A stretch of DNA of 64,000 bases from Chryseobacterium oncorhynchi (GCF_002899895.1 NZ_PPEI02000002.1:558001-622000), one strand, 5' to 3'. Shown: positions 8,258 to 17,824, counted from the stretch's first letter. Numbers and translations are program-made. Notes: generated by a model not told the origin, from the letters alone.

Positions 8258-9325
8258 ATGCCGAATACGATCATTATTGGCTCTGGATGTTATATCCCGA
8301 ACAGAGTTATTGGTAGAGATTACTTCATGAATTCCGAGTTTTATACTGAAGACGGAGTGAAAATTGAAAAACCTGTGGAAGAAACCATTGCGAAGTTTGT
8401 AGAAATTACAGAAATCGAAAACAGGAGGTTCATTGAAGAGGGTCTTTCCAATTCACAGATCGGTTATGAAGCCGCAAAAATTGCCCTTGAGGATGCAAAA
8501 GTAGACGGCGAAGAACTGGATTATATTATTTATGCGAGTAATTTCGGGGAAGTTACTGAGAATGGATATGCTGACTTCATGCCGACAATGGCAGCGAGAG
8601 TAAAGAATAAATTAGGAATCAAAAACAGAAAATGCGTAACATACGATATGCTTTTCGGATGTCCTGGATGGGTAGAAGCTATGATATTAGCTGACAATCT
8701 AATTAAAGCCAAGGTTGCAAAAACAGTTTTAGTGATCGGAGGAGAAACTTTAAGCCGCGTAACGGATCCATATGACAGAAACAGAATGATTTTTGCTGAT
8801 GGTGCAGGTGCTGTAGTAGTAAAGGCAACAGACGAGGAAAATGTAGGAATCATTGCCCACAATACAATTTGTGATAATGGTCCGGAATTAAACTATCTTG
8901 AAAATCAACCTTCTATCAATAAGGAAGCAGATCAAAAACGTCTTTATGTAAGAATGTTAGGTAGAAAAATCTACGAATACGCTCTTAAAAACGTTCCTGT
9001 TGCAATCAAGGATACGATTACAGACGCCGGTCTTTCTATTGAAGACATCGATAAAATCTTAATTCACCAAGCAAACGCTAAGATGGATTATGCTATGATT
9101 GAAAGACTTCACAGACTTTATGACATCAAGGAATATGATCATTCGATCTCTCCTATGACAATCCAAGACCTTGGAAATACGTCTGTTGCAACCATTCCAA
9201 CAATGTATGATTTAATAATTAAAGGAAAAATGGAGGGTCAATCGTTTAAAGATAAAGGTAACATTGTAATGACTTCGGTAGGTGCCGGAATGAACATCAA
9301 TGCTATCGTTTATAGATTTCCTTAA
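8258..9325 (+). CDS. Beta-ketoacyl-ACP synthase III family protein (FabH-like)
   Basis: 355 residues with a thiolase fold. The catalytic Cys is Cys135 in FGCPGW, the active-site His is in LIHQANAKM, and the Asn is in GNTSVATIP, the Cys-His-Asn triad of KAS III. It is longer than typical FabH (about 320 residues), with an insertion after residue 20, so it probably belongs to a FabH2-like flavobacterial subgroup. It condenses acyl-CoA primers with malonyl-ACP. Branched-chain or secondary lipid synthesis is possible, but the primer cannot be read from sequence. It is monocistronic, with its own promoter box and a terminator directly after the stop. Confidence 0.85.
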   Translation: MPNTIIIGSGCYIPNRVIGRDYFMNSEFYTEDGVKIEKPVEETIAKFVEITEIENRRFIEEGLSNSQIGYEAAKIALEDAKVDGEELDYIIYASNFGEVTENGYADFMPTMAARVKNKLGIKNRKCVTYDMLFGCPGWVEAMILADNLIKAKVAKTVLVIGGETLSRVTDPYDRNRMIFADGAGAVVVKATDEENVGIIAHNTICDNGPELNYLENQPSINKEADQKRLYVRMLGRKIYEYALKNVPVAIKDTITDAGLSIEDIDKILIHQANAKMDYAMIERLHRLYDIKEYDHSISPMTIQDLGNTSVATIPTMYDLIIKGKMEGQSFKDKGNIVMTSVGAGMNINAIVYRFP

Positions 9326-9349
9326 AATATTTTAAACAATAAAAAATAT

Positions 9350-9384
9350 AAAAGCACAGGGAAGTTATTCTTTGTGCTTTTTTT
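9350..9384 (+). terminator. Intrinsic terminator after the FabH-like gene
   Basis: The stem AAAGCACA / TGTGCTTT is followed by a T-run. It overlaps a GTG (9374) in the frame of the next gene, which argues against that GTG as a start. Confidence 0.8.
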
Positions 9385-9394
9385 GAATAAGAAC

Positions 9395-10600
9395 ATGCAA
9401 AAAAATCTTTTAATTATTGCCGGAATCTTCCTATTTTTGGAGGTTTACATTTATCAAGCCATAAGAACACTTACAGATAATTTTTGGATAAGAGTTGGCT
9501 ACTGGGTAGTGTCTTTAATTGTTTATGGAATTTTCGCCTACGAAGTCACTCATTATCAGAGATCAGACCAAAGCATGATGAAAGCCCAAATCATGATTTC
9601 CTTATTTTTGATATTTATTCTTCCTAAAATCTTTGTGGTTTTATTTTTATTGATTGATGATTTATTCAGATTAGGGGGCTATTTCGTTAATATGGCCGGT
9701 CCCAAGGAAACATTTTTCCCCGAGAGAAGAAAATTCCTGAGCCTTGTAGGGCTTGGAATGAGCGGAGTTCTTTCCGCCCTCTTCATAGATGGAATTACGT
9801 TCGGGAAATACAGGCATAAAGTAAGAAAAGTAAAGGTGAAATTCCCCAATCTTCCGAAAAGCTTTAAAGGATATAAAATCATTCAGATTTCAGATGTTCA
9901 CAGTGGAAGTTTTGCAGATCCAAGCAAGCTACAACACGCTATAGATCTCATCAACGAGCAAAAACCTGATCTTGTTCTATTTACAGGTGACATGGTAAAC
10001 AATGTCGCGGATGAATTCAAGCCTTTTATTCCTTTATTTTCACAAATTAAGGCTAAAGATGGCAAGTTTGCGGTTTTAGGAAACCACGATTATGGCGATT
10101 ATGTAACCTGGGAATCACCTGCTGCAAAAAAAGAAAATCTTGACACGTTGATTGGTTATGAAAAGCAAGCAGGATTTGACATGCTGAGAAATGAAAACAG
10201 AGTTATTGAGAAGAATGGAGAAAAATTATACATTCTCGGTGTTGAAAACTGGGGACTAAAACCTTTTCCACAATTTGGAAAAATTGATGAGGCTTTAAAA
10301 AACGTGCCGGAATCTGCAACAAAAATCCTAATGAGCCATGACCCTACCCATTTTGATTATGTAGTAAAAAAACACCCAGGAAATATCCATTTAACCCTTT
10401 CAGGCCACACCCACGGAATGCAGTTTGGCTTGGATCTTAAAAATATAAAATGGTCTCCTGTTCAATATCGTTACCCGAAATGGGCAGATTTATATGAAAG
10501 TGAGGGTAGATTACTGTATGTAAACAGAGGCTTTGGAGTATTGGGATATCCCGGAAGAGTTGGGGTATTGCCTGAAATCACTCTTTTTGAATTGAGCTAG
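9395..10600 (+). CDS. Membrane metallophosphoesterase (YkuE/YaeI-like)
   Basis: 401 residues from ATG 9395. Three to four N-terminal membrane segments (to about residue 135) precede a calcineurin-like phosphoesterase domain. All metal-ligand motifs are present in order: QISDVHSG, FTGDMVNN, LGNHDYG, MSHDP and LSGHTHGMQ. Relatives hydrolyse phosphate esters at the membrane, and some act on lipid A precursors or phospholipids; the substrate here is unknown. The frame extends upstream to a GTG at 9374, but that codon lies inside the preceding terminator, so the ATG is preferred. Confidence 0.88.
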   Translation: MQKNLLIIAGIFLFLEVYIYQAIRTLTDNFWIRVGYWVVSLIVYGIFAYEVTHYQRSDQSMMKAQIMISLFLIFILPKIFVVLFLLIDDLFRLGGYFVNMAGPKETFFPERRKFLSLVGLGMSGVLSALFIDGITFGKYRHKVRKVKVKFPNLPKSFKGYKIIQISDVHSGSFADPSKLQHAIDLINEQKPDLVLFTGDMVNNVADEFKPFIPLFSQIKAKDGKFAVLGNHDYGDYVTWESPAAKKENLDTLIGYEKQAGFDMLRNENRVIEKNGEKLYILGVENWGLKPFPQFGKIDEALKNVPESATKILMSHDPTHFDYVVKKHPGNIHLTLSGHTHGMQFGLDLKNIKWSPVQYRYPKWADLYESEGRLLYVNRGFGVLGYPGRVGVLPEITLFELS

Positions 10601-10713
10601 TTTTAAAATTCAAAGTTTAAAGTTCAGGATGTAAAGTTTAAGGTTTAAAAATTGAAGATCTGATACTACAAGAAATTGTTCCCTTCTGCAACCTAACAAC
10701 TACTACCTGCAAC

Positions 10714-11466
10714 CTAAAAAATATAATCTTTCATACGGGAGGTAGCCATATCTTTCTCATTGATAAAACTAAGGAGGGCATCTAATTTGTCCTCCATTTT
10801 TTTGCCCGAAAATAAGCTTCTGTAAAACGGAATATCAAAACGGTATTTCTTGAAGTCCGTAAACTGCCAGGCATTAAGGTAGATCAAAACAAATTCTTCA
10901 TTCTGCAATGTTTCCAGTACCATGTTCTGGTAGTACTTCATTGGCAAAATCTGAAAAACAAAATCATTGTAGGGTAATTGACTATAAGGAGAGATACTTT
11001 CCGGAACAATACTCAGTCCATCTTCTTCTGTAATTTCAGTATCTCTTTTAAGACGCTTGAAAGGAAAAAGAATATTAGCATTATCAATATTGGAGACATA
11101 ATTAAATTCCATCAGCTTCAGATTCTCCTGTGGAATCTTAATGTCTTTTTGACGAATTCCTCTGATTTGTTTTTCCAGAAGATCCTGAATATTCTTCTTG
11201 GCGTCTTCAATTTCTGCAAGATTTGAATCTCTATTATAAAAGGCAATTTCATGCCCTTTGGATGAAATTGCCTTTATAAGATTCTGGAGTTTTTCAGTAA
11301 GAGAAACCTCCACAAAAAAGCTCGCTTTTGTATCATGAATATCTAAAATTCTAAGAATAGCTTTTGTATTCTCTTCTATGATTTTCAATCTTTCTTCATT
11401 AGTAATTGGTGAGCCAATTTTTGGTTCAGCTTCAATATTTGTAATGTTGAAAGTCAATAATATCAT
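10714..11466 (-). CDS. Degenerate polysaccharide deacetylase-like protein
   Basis: 250 residues resembling the NodB fold of polysaccharide deacetylases: opening strand MILLTFNI, then KASFFVEVSL, then GHEIAFYNRDS. In active enzymes the first strand ends in Asp-Asp and the GHEIA motif continues S-H-x-x-x-H. Here the Asp positions read Asn-Ile and both metal-binding His are missing. The protein therefore probably does not deacetylate, and may act as a binding or regulatory relative. It has no signal peptide. It lies 84 bp upstream of the threonine dehydrogenase stop codon on the same strand, without a visible link in function. Confidence 0.65.
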   Translation of the reverse strand: MILLTFNITNIEAEPKIGSPITNEERLKIIEENTKAILRILDIHDTKASFFVEVSLTEKLQNLIKAISSKGHEIAFYNRDSNLAEIEDAKKNIQDLLEKQIRGIRQKDIKIPQENLKLMEFNYVSNIDNANILFPFKRLKRDTEITEEDGLSIVPESISPYSQLPYNDFVFQILPMKYYQNMVLETLQNEEFVLIYLNAWQFTDFKKYRFDIPFYRSLFSGKKMEDKLDALLSFINEKDMATSRMKDYIF

Positions 11467-11550
11467 TTAAATTATATTTTAGATAAAAGTTATAATAAAT
11501 TAAAAATCAGATGTTAAAGCAACAATTAGTTAAAGTATCACTTTACATTA

Positions 11551-12516
11551 TTAATGCTTAGCTAATTTTACTTTTAGATTCTTGATCATGTCTTTCGTCA
11601 TTTCAGAAATTCCGAAATCATAAGTCAATCCCCAGTCTTTTTTAGCTACAGAATCATCAATAGATGCCGGCCATGAATCTGCAATGGCTTGTCTGAAATC
11701 TGGATTATAATCAACAGCAAAATCAGGAATTTCTTTCTTAATTTCTGCAGCCAATTCTTTTGGAGTAAACGACATTCCCCCTAAATTATAAGAAGAACGA
11801 ACCGTTAAACTTTCCTTTGGAGCATCCATTAATTTCAAGGTTGCATTAATCGCATCATCCATATACAACATTGGCATTCCAGTATCTTCAGAAATGAAGC
11901 TTGTATATTTTCCTTCTTCAATTGCTTTGTAGAAAATTTCAACAGCGTAGTCGGTAGTACCTCCACCTGCAGGAGTTTTCCATGAGATCAATCCAGGATA
12001 TCTGATACTTCTTACATCTACTCCATATTTATCAAAGTAGTATTCGCACCACTTCTCCCCTGCCATTTTAGAGATCCCATAAACAGTGGTTGGGTTCAAA
12101 ACTACATCTTGTCCAACATCATGTTTAGGAATTCCTTTTCCAAACACAGCAATTGAGCTTGGCCAGAAGATCTTTTTAAGAAGCCCTTCCTTAGCCATTT
12201 CACAAAAATGAAGAAGAGGTTCAAGATTCAATTTCCAAGCGAAAATAGGTTGCTTTTCCGAAGTTCCGGATAAAAGCGATGCCAAGTGATACACTGTAGT
12301 AATCTCGTAATCATGAATCACCTGTCTTACCAATTGTGTATTGGTAACATCCATTCTTTCATAGTGTCCGGCAGAGGTAATTCCCTCCTGCCATCTGTCC
12401 AGTCCTGAAGCCACTACATTTTCCGCTCCGTGGATCTCCACAAGTCTATTCGTAAGTTCCGTGCCAATTTGTCCCAAGGCACCTGTAATAAGTATTCTTT
12501 CCGTATAGGATTCCAT
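11551..12516 (-). CDS. SDR-type L-threonine 3-dehydrogenase
   Basis: 321 residues of the UDP-galactose-4-epimerase-like short-chain dehydrogenase family. It has the Rossmann motif ITGALGQIGTEL near the N-terminus, the catalytic Ser in WPSSIAVFG, and the Tyr-Lys pair in YGISK. These features match the NAD-dependent L-threonine dehydrogenases of flavobacteria, which form 2-amino-3-oxobutyrate for conversion to glycine and acetyl-CoA. The partner ligase kbl is not in this window. A -7-like box TACTTTTG lies at 12541-12548 (minus strand), 24 bp before the start, in a divergent region shared with ggt. Confidence 0.88.
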   Translation of the reverse strand: MESYTERILITGALGQIGTELTNRLVEIHGAENVVASGLDRWQEGITSAGHYERMDVTNTQLVRQVIHDYEITTVYHLASLLSGTSEKQPIFAWKLNLEPLLHFCEMAKEGLLKKIFWPSSIAVFGKGIPKHDVGQDVVLNPTTVYGISKMAGEKWCEYYFDKYGVDVRSIRYPGLISWKTPAGGGTTDYAVEIFYKAIEEGKYTSFISEDTGMPMLYMDDAINATLKLMDAPKESLTVRSSYNLGGMSFTPKELAAEIKKEIPDFAVDYNPDFRQAIADSWPASIDDSVAKKDWGLTYDFGISEMTKDMIKNLKVKLAKH

Positions 12517-12540
12517 TTTTCAGATTTTTTTAGAATTGTA

Positions 12541-12548
12541 CAAAAGTA
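12541..12548 (-). promoter_or_regulatory. -7 promoter box TACTTTTG for threonine dehydrogenase
   Basis: An exact TAnnTTTG match on the minus strand, 24 bp upstream of the ATG at 12516. Confidence 0.55.
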
Positions 12549-12599
12549 AAAAAAACATGTTAACCATAATAAAAAAGGTGTATTTAAAAATGCATCTTG

Positions 12600-12637
12600 A
12601 ATCTCTGTAAAAATTCTAAACAATTTTTACAGAGATT
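12600..12637. repeat. 16-bp perfect inverted repeat in the divergent tdh-ggt region
   Basis: The arms AATCTCTGTAAAAATT and AATTTTTACAGAGATT are separated by 6 nt. The repeat lies between two divergently oriented genes, so it is not a terminator for either. It could be a regulator-binding site. Confidence 0.8.
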
Positions 12638-12699
12638 TGGTATATTTTCTTCTTTCAAAGATTATAAGATCATCTGCAAATGGTTTGCATAAATTTCTA

Positions 12700-12707
12700 T
12701 AATTTTG
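12700..12707 (+). promoter_or_regulatory. -7 promoter box TAATTTTG for ggt
   Basis: An exact TAnnTTTG match ending 18 bp before the ATG at 12726. The -33 element is not obvious. Confidence 0.5.
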
Positions 12708-12725
12708 TTTCAAAGAAACAATCAT

Positions 12726-14414
12726 ATGAAGAAGATTTTAATTGCTTCGGTCTTATTAATGAGTCAACTTGGCTGGGCTCAGTTTACAGACTTCAATATT
12801 GTAAAAGAAGTACAGGTAAAGAATAAAGGTGTTGTAGTATCTGCTCACCCATTAGCCAGTGAAGCAGGCGCTAAAATACTTAAAATGGGAGGAAATGCCT
12901 ATGACGCCGTTACCGCTACACAATATGCGTTAGCTGTTGTATACCCACAAGCCGGAAATATTGGTGGTGGTGGTTTTTTAGTAGGTGTTAAAAATAATGG
13001 TGAAAAGTTTACACTAGATTACAGAGAAACAGCTCCTAAAAAAGCTTCCAGAGACATGTATCTTGATAAAAAAGGAAAAGCAGATACAGATTTATCTCAA
13101 AATGGAAGACTGTCAGTGGGGATCCCCGGAAGTATTGCCGGCTTCTTTGCTACCCTGAAGTACTGTAAACTCCCTATGGAAAAGATCATTCAACCTGCTA
13201 TTGATCTTGCAGAGCAAGGATTTGCTATCACGAACAAGGAAGCAGATATGCTGAACAACAACAAAGAAAAATTCCAGAAACATAATAAATCTTCTATTGT
13301 TTTTGTAAAAGATACCCCTTGGAAAGCCGGTGATATTTTAGTTCAGAAAGATTTAGCAGGAACTTTAAAACTAATCCAGAAATTAGGTGCAAAAGGGTTT
13401 TATGAAGGAAAAACAGCTGATCTTCTGGTTGCAGAAATGAAAAGAGGAAACGGAATCATCACTTTGGAAGACCTTAAAAACTATAAAGTTGCAGAAAGAA
13501 AAGCTTTGGAATTTGAATACAAAGGAAATAACGTTGTTTCAATGCCTTTACCCTCAAGTGGCGGACTTCTTTTGGCTCAAATGCTGAGAATGGCTAGTTT
13601 TGAAAACCTTGAAAAATACCAACAAAACTCTACAAAGGCTGTTCAGATAATGGCTGAGGCAGAAAGACGAGCATTTGCAGACAGAGCAGAATATATGGGA
13701 GATCCAGATTTTATTCAGGATAAAACATCTTACCTTATTTCAGATGAATACCTGAAAAATAGATGGAAAAGCTTTAGCTTCGACAAAGCCACTCCAAGTG
13801 CAGAAGTTGGCAAAATCATACCACAACCAAAGGAATCTACACAGACTACCCATATTTCCGTACTTGATAAGGATGGGAATGCTGCTTCTGTAACGACTAC
13901 TCTTAACGGTTATTACGGAAGCAAGGTATTGGTTTCCGGAGCCGGTTTCTTTTTAAATAATGAAATGGATGATTTCTCCATAAAACCAGGTATTCCAAAT
14001 ATGTTTGGAGCGGTAGGCGGTGAGGCAAATTCTATCCAACCTAATAAAAGAATGCTCTCTTCCATGACACCAACAATCCTGCTTAAAAACGGGAAACCTT
14101 ATATGGTAGTAGGAACTCCGGGAGGAACTACGATTCCAACTTCGGTATATCAATCTATTGTAAATGTGGTAGATTTTAAATTAAACGCCAATATTTCCGT
14201 GAATGCTCCTAAATTTCACCACCAGTGGCTTCCGGAAACCATAACAGTAGAAAATAACTTTCCTGAAAGCACCATTGCTGAGCTGAAAAGTAAAAACTAT
14301 GTCATTGAAAAAACAAAATACATCGGAAAAACAGAAATAATTGTCATTGACGAGAATGGAAATATCCATGCAGTAGCAGACGGCCGTGGAGATGACTCCG
14401 TTGCTGTGGAATAG
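12726..14414 (+). CDS. ggt: Gamma-glutamyltransferase
   Basis: 562 residues from ATG 12726, which opens a clear signal peptide (MKKILIASVLLMSQLGWAQ); the frame runs on upstream to a TTG inside the promoter. This is an N-terminal nucleophile hydrolase that cleaves or transfers the gamma-glutamyl group of glutathione in the periplasm. It is made as a precursor that cuts itself before the catalytic Thr, visible as Thr374 in QTTHISVLDKDG. The GGxTIPT-like glycine segment (GTPGGTTIPTS) and the small-subunit substrate loop SMTPTIL are also present. A strong terminator follows. Confidence 0.95.
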   Translation: MKKILIASVLLMSQLGWAQFTDFNIVKEVQVKNKGVVVSAHPLASEAGAKILKMGGNAYDAVTATQYALAVVYPQAGNIGGGGFLVGVKNNGEKFTLDYRETAPKKASRDMYLDKKGKADTDLSQNGRLSVGIPGSIAGFFATLKYCKLPMEKIIQPAIDLAEQGFAITNKEADMLNNNKEKFQKHNKSSIVFVKDTPWKAGDILVQKDLAGTLKLIQKLGAKGFYEGKTADLLVAEMKRGNGIITLEDLKNYKVAERKALEFEYKGNNVVSMPLPSSGGLLLAQMLRMASFENLEKYQQNSTKAVQIMAEAERRAFADRAEYMGDPDFIQDKTSYLISDEYLKNRWKSFSFDKATPSAEVGKIIPQPKESTQTTHISVLDKDGNAASVTTTLNGYYGSKVLVSGAGFFLNNEMDDFSIKPGIPNMFGAVGGEANSIQPNKRMLSSMTPTILLKNGKPYMVVGTPGGTTIPTSVYQSIVNVVDFKLNANISVNAPKFHHQWLPETITVENNFPESTIAELKSKNYVIEKTKYIGKTEIIVIDENGNIHAVADGRGDDSVAVE

Positions 14415-14440
14415 TTTCTATTATCATATATAATCATACA

Positions 14441-14476
14441 AGTTCGGCTTCATTTAAAATGAAGCCGAACTTTTTA
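14441..14476 (+). terminator. Intrinsic terminator after ggt
   Basis: A 14-bp stem, AGTTCGGCTTCATT / AATGAAGCCGAACT, followed by TTTTT. Confidence 0.9.
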
Positions 14477-14577
14477 TATCCCATCAACATTAACACAGTG
14501 TATTTTCAATGACTTTTGTCATGTTTCTAGATAAATTTTCTTATTTTTCGGCCTTAAAAAAATAAAACGACTGTTCT

Positions 14578-15858
14578 TTGAAAGCAAAAAAAATATACAA
14601 TCAGCTTTATTTTCAGGTTATTATAGCAATAGTTGCAGGTATTATTCTGGGAAGATTCTATCCTGAATTAGGAGAAAAAATGAAACCTTTAGGCGATGGC
14701 TTTATCAAATTGGTAAAGATGATCATTGCTCCGGTCATTTTCATCACCCTTACTTTAGGAATTGCTCATATGACCGATCTTAAAAAGGTAGGAAGAATTG
14801 CAATAAAGGCAATGATCTATTTTTTTACATTCTCTACCCTAGCCCTTATTATCGGTTTGTTTGTAGGAAATATCTTACAACCTGGTCGCGGTTTAAATAT
14901 TGATCCGGCCACTCTTTCAGGAGATGTAGCCCAATATCAGGAGAAAGCCCATGAATCTACCCTTACAGGATTTATCATGAATATCATTCCTGAAACTCTT
15001 TTCAGCCCTTTGGTTGGCGATAATATTCTTCAGGTTCTTCTTGTGGCTATTTTAATGGGTGTTGCATTGGTTTTAACGAAGGAAAAAAGCCAAAAAGTAA
15101 CTGATTTCCTGCAAGATCTGTCTACCCCTATATTCAAGATTGTTCATATGCTGATGAAACTTGCCCCAATAGGCGCTTTTGGGGCTATGGCTTTTACCAT
15201 AGGAAAATATGGACTTCATTCTGTATTGAATCTTATTTTTTTAGTAGGCACATTCTACATTACTTCTTTCCTTTTTGTGGCATTGGTTCTAGGAGCCGTG
15301 GCTTGGTATAACGGATTTAATATTTTTAAACTACTGGTTTACCTTAAGGAGGAGCTTCTTTTGGTTTTGGGAACCAGTTCTTCAGAATCTGCGCTTCCGG
15401 GAATCATGGAAAAGCTGGAAAAAGCAGGCTGCTCACGAGCAATAGTTGGCTTGGTAGTTCCTACCGGATATTCTTTTAATCTGGATGGAACTAATATTTA
15501 TATGACTCTTGCTTCTCTATTCATAGCCCAGGCACTTAATATTCATCTTCCTATTGAAAAGCAACTGATGCTTCTTTTGGTGGCGATGTTAAGTTCAAAA
15601 GGTGCTGCTGGTGTTACGGGTGCCGGGTTTGTGACTTTAGCGGCTACTTTGGCTGTTGTTCCGGAAATCCCTATTGCAGGAATGACATTAATTCTTGGGA
15701 TTGATAAGTTTATGAGTGAATGCAGAGCTCTTACGAATGTTATTGGAAACTCTGTGGCTACAGTAGTGGTTGCTAATTGGGAAAAACAGCTTGATAAAGA
15801 GCAGTTTCATTATTGTCTGAACCACCCGCATGAGATTGAAAAAGAGCTGGAAGTGTGA
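14578..15858 (+). CDS. Dicarboxylate/amino acid:cation symporter (DctA/GltP family)
   Basis: 426 residues of the DAACS family with about eight membrane helices and two re-entrant hairpins. The first hairpin carries the serine-rich [10 protein letters not shown], and helix 7 the [10 protein letters not shown] motif, followed by a helix 8 acidic/Arg region ([16 protein letters not shown]). It imports C4-dicarboxylates or glutamate with Na+ or H+. The start is a TTG: a stop lies in frame 15 bp upstream, and the family N-terminus (KxxYxxLYFQVxxAI) begins immediately after it. No later Met would preserve helix 1. Confidence 0.9.
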   Translation: MKAKKIYNQLYFQVIIAIVAGIILGRFYPELGEKMKPLGDGFIKLVKMIIAPVIFITLTLGIAHMTDLKKVGRIAIKAMIYFFTFSTLALIIGLFVGNILQPGRGLNIDPATLSGDVAQYQEKAHESTLTGFIMNIIPETLFSPLVGDNILQVLLVAILMGVALVLTKEKSQKVTDFLQDLSTPIFKIVHMLMKLAPIGAFGAMAFTIGKYGLHSVLNLIFLVGTFYITSFLFVALVLGAVAWYNGFNIFKLLVYLKEELLLVLGTSSSESALPGIMEKLEKAGCSRAIVGLVVPTGYSFNLDGTNIYMTLASLFIAQALNIHLPIEKQLMLLLVAMLSSKGAAGVTGAGFVTLAATLAVVPEIPIAGMTLILGIDKFMSECRALTNVIGNSVATVVVANWEKQLDKEQFHYCLNHPHEIEKELEV

Positions 15859-16003
15859 TTTTTGCAGGTGCCAGATGATAGGTAACAGGGATTAGGTTGT
15901 TGCTAATGGGGAGGAATGTTTCATAAGTGAATCATGAATTTCTTGCTATAATGTACACTCCACACCAAACATTCCTATATTCAAACTTTTGCTCTTTGAA
16001 GTT

Positions 16004-16855
16004 TTAAACCAGAATATTCAGGCTGGCAGGCTGTACCTTAACATGAATGGGTGATTCTATCTTATTAAATTCCCCATCAAGATGCCAATTTTTAGTATTC
16101 ACCTTGAATGATATTTCTGAAACCGGAAGATAGGTAACATATTCATCATCCTTTAGTCTTTTAGTAAACATTCTGAAAGCAAACAAAGCAGAATAAGTAA
16201 GAGGAAACTTTTTAACAAGTACCATATCCACCAGGCCATCACTTTTACTAGCTTTAGGTGCGATATAGGCATTATTTCCGAATTGGCGGGTATTGGCAAT
16301 GTTCAGCATAAGGTATCTGCCATTATACTGCTGGTGTTCCTTATCAAGAAAAGTCACCTTGATCGGTCTATAGTTAAAGAACGTTTTTAGAGAAACCTTG
16401 ATATAGTTTTTGAAACCACGACTGGTCTTTTCAAACTCTTTAACCACCTTACCGTCGAACCCTGTTCCTGAAACATTGATGGAAAGTCTGTCATTCACCG
16501 TAAAAGTGTCAATTTTTCTGGATTGTTTTGCCTTTATTTTCTCTAAAAGCTCATCCAGGTTTTTATTGAAACGTGTTTCGTTGGAGAATCCATTACCGGA
16601 ACCTGCCGGAAAAATAGCCAGAATCTTATCTGTAGAGATCAAATTTTTGGCAATGGTAGAAATGGTACCGTCGCCCCCAATGGCTACAAAGATATCCACC
16701 TCATCAAAATGGGTTTTGATGAATTCATCTGTTCCCGGAATAGATTCGGAGACATAATACAGAGGATTATCAACCTTATTTTTAAGTTCATTCAGAAACG
16801 GCTGATAATTCTTTTTGGCCGAAAAAGGATTGATGATAAAAGCTACTTTTTCCAT
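16004..16855 (-). CDS. Diacylglycerol kinase-family lipid kinase
   Basis: 283 residues with the DAGK catalytic domain: IINPFSAKK at the start, the nucleotide loop VAIGGDGTIS (about residues 57-66), and FPAGSGNGFSNE. A C-terminal beta-sandwich ending with the HLDGEF segment is typical of YegS/DgkB-like enzymes, which phosphorylate diacylglycerol or related lipids at the membrane. The substrate is uncertain, since sphingoid bases are also possible in Bacteroidota. It lies downstream of a lipoprotein gene, separated by a hairpin. Confidence 0.88.
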   Translation of the reverse strand: MEKVAFIINPFSAKKNYQPFLNELKNKVDNPLYYVSESIPGTDEFIKTHFDEVDIFVAIGGDGTISTIAKNLISTDKILAIFPAGSGNGFSNETRFNKNLDELLEKIKAKQSRKIDTFTVNDRLSINVSGTGFDGKVVKEFEKTSRGFKNYIKVSLKTFFNYRPIKVTFLDKEHQQYNGRYLMLNIANTRQFGNNAYIAPKASKSDGLVDMVLVKKFPLTYSALFAFRMFTKRLKDDEYVTYLPVSEISFKVNTKNWHLDGEFNKIESPIHVKVQPASLNILV

Positions 16856-16871
16856 TACCGCAAAAATAGAA

Positions 16872-16896
16872 AATGCTTCCTGAAACCGGAAGCATT
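16872..16896 (-). terminator. Hairpin terminator after the DUF3298-like lipoprotein gene
   Basis: The stem AATGCTTCC / GGAAGCATT with a 7-nt loop is followed on the minus strand by a T-rich tract. Confidence 0.7.
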
Positions 16897-16899
16897 AAT

Positions 16900-17727
16900 T
16901 TACTTAATTTTCATTCTTTCTTTAAATTCTGCATTTATTGTGCCATTTAGCTCTTCCCAGGAAATAGGAATGGTAATATCTCCGGCTGCAAAAGCTGCAA
17001 TTTCATATGGACTGTAATGAAAATACAGATTTTTTTCATCAAAATAGAAGTTCTCTGATGTAGGAATCTTTTCAACCAACAGCATTTCTGAATTTTTCAC
17101 TCCTCCGTTCTCATCCATTGTTCCACTACTGATCTTATCGAGATTCTTCATTAGCATGGCTTCAAGATTGTTTTCAGGCATTGAAGTAATATCCTTTAAT
17201 TCCAGTTTTTTATTTTTCTTAAGGTCAAAAACTCTTTCTGAAAATCCATATTCATCATGGGCACCACCTATGTATGCGCTTGTTGTATATTGAATATGCA
17301 TATAACCATTGATATTCGACTTAAGGTTCATATAAGAATTTGAGTACCATTCCTGAGCGTAGGTCATGTCTGAATACCAATCTTTATTATCATTTTTCAT
17401 GGTATTGAAATAGCTGTTTTTTTTATTTTCAAGATATGTCTGCAGACCTGCCTTTGAAAAATCCTTTATTTTTTCATTCTGGAAATAAATACTATCCAAA
17501 AGTGCTTTATCTTTTAAGGTAGGAAATACCAATAATTTTGAAGTAAAAGCCAGCTTTAATGAATCGATAACTTTTGTAGAATCTTTTACAATAACGGAGT
17601 CTACAAGAAATTCATTAGATTTTTTTTCTTCTGATTTCACTATTGGTGTTACTGCAGCATCCTTTTTATTGCAGGCAGAAAAAACAAAGAATGAAGAAAG
17701 TGCCAGAACGGCAATGGTATTTTTCAT
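16900..17727 (-). CDS. DUF3298/DUF4163-like lipoprotein
   Basis: 275 residues from the Met that opens a lipoprotein signal (MKNTIAVLALSSFF, lipobox FSAC); nine further upstream codons in frame are unlikely to be used. The mature part has an N-terminal DUF4163-like region and a C-terminal DUF3298-like domain with AYIGGAHDEYGF followed by the FYFDEKNLYFHYSPYEIA strand pair. These domains occur in RsiV-like and lysozyme-binding proteins, but a specific role cannot be assigned here. It probably sits in the inner leaflet of the outer membrane. Confidence 0.78.
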   Translation of the reverse strand: MKNTIAVLALSSFFVFSACNKKDAAVTPIVKSEEKKSNEFLVDSVIVKDSTKVIDSLKLAFTSKLLVFPTLKDKALLDSIYFQNEKIKDFSKAGLQTYLENKKNSYFNTMKNDNKDWYSDMTYAQEWYSNSYMNLKSNINGYMHIQYTTSAYIGGAHDEYGFSERVFDLKKNKKLELKDITSMPENNLEAMLMKNLDKISSGTMDENGGVKNSEMLLVEKIPTSENFYFDEKNLYFHYSPYEIAAFAAGDITIPISWEELNGTINAEFKERMKIK

Positions 17728-17753
17728 AATTTTAATTTTTGCTATTGAATACA

Positions 17754-17780
17754 AAAACCATTCAAAAGATGAATGGTTTT
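17754..17780 (-). terminator. Terminator after the DUF3857 gene pair
   Basis: The stem AAAACCATTC / GAATGGTTTT has a 7-nt loop and A/T tracts on both sides. Confidence 0.75.
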
Positions 17781-17824
17781 TTAGAAAATTATTCTTTTTA
17801 TAAAATAAAGTTAAAATCTGCTTG

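Noticed and set aside
8044-8274. 76-codon minus ORF across the start of the FabH-like gene
   Set aside because: It overlaps both neighbouring real genes and crosses their promoters; composition is not coding-like.
9374-9394. Upstream GTG start for the metallophosphoesterase
   Set aside because: It lies in the right arm of the terminator of the preceding gene; ATG 9395 is preferred.
10601-10713. AAGTTTAAAG-type repeats before the degenerate deacetylase gene
   Set aside because: Imperfect, low-complexity AT-rich sequence; no consistent unit strong enough to call an element.
15859-16003. Possible tRNA or small RNA after the DctA-type gene
   Set aside because: No cloverleaf or strong hairpin could be drawn.
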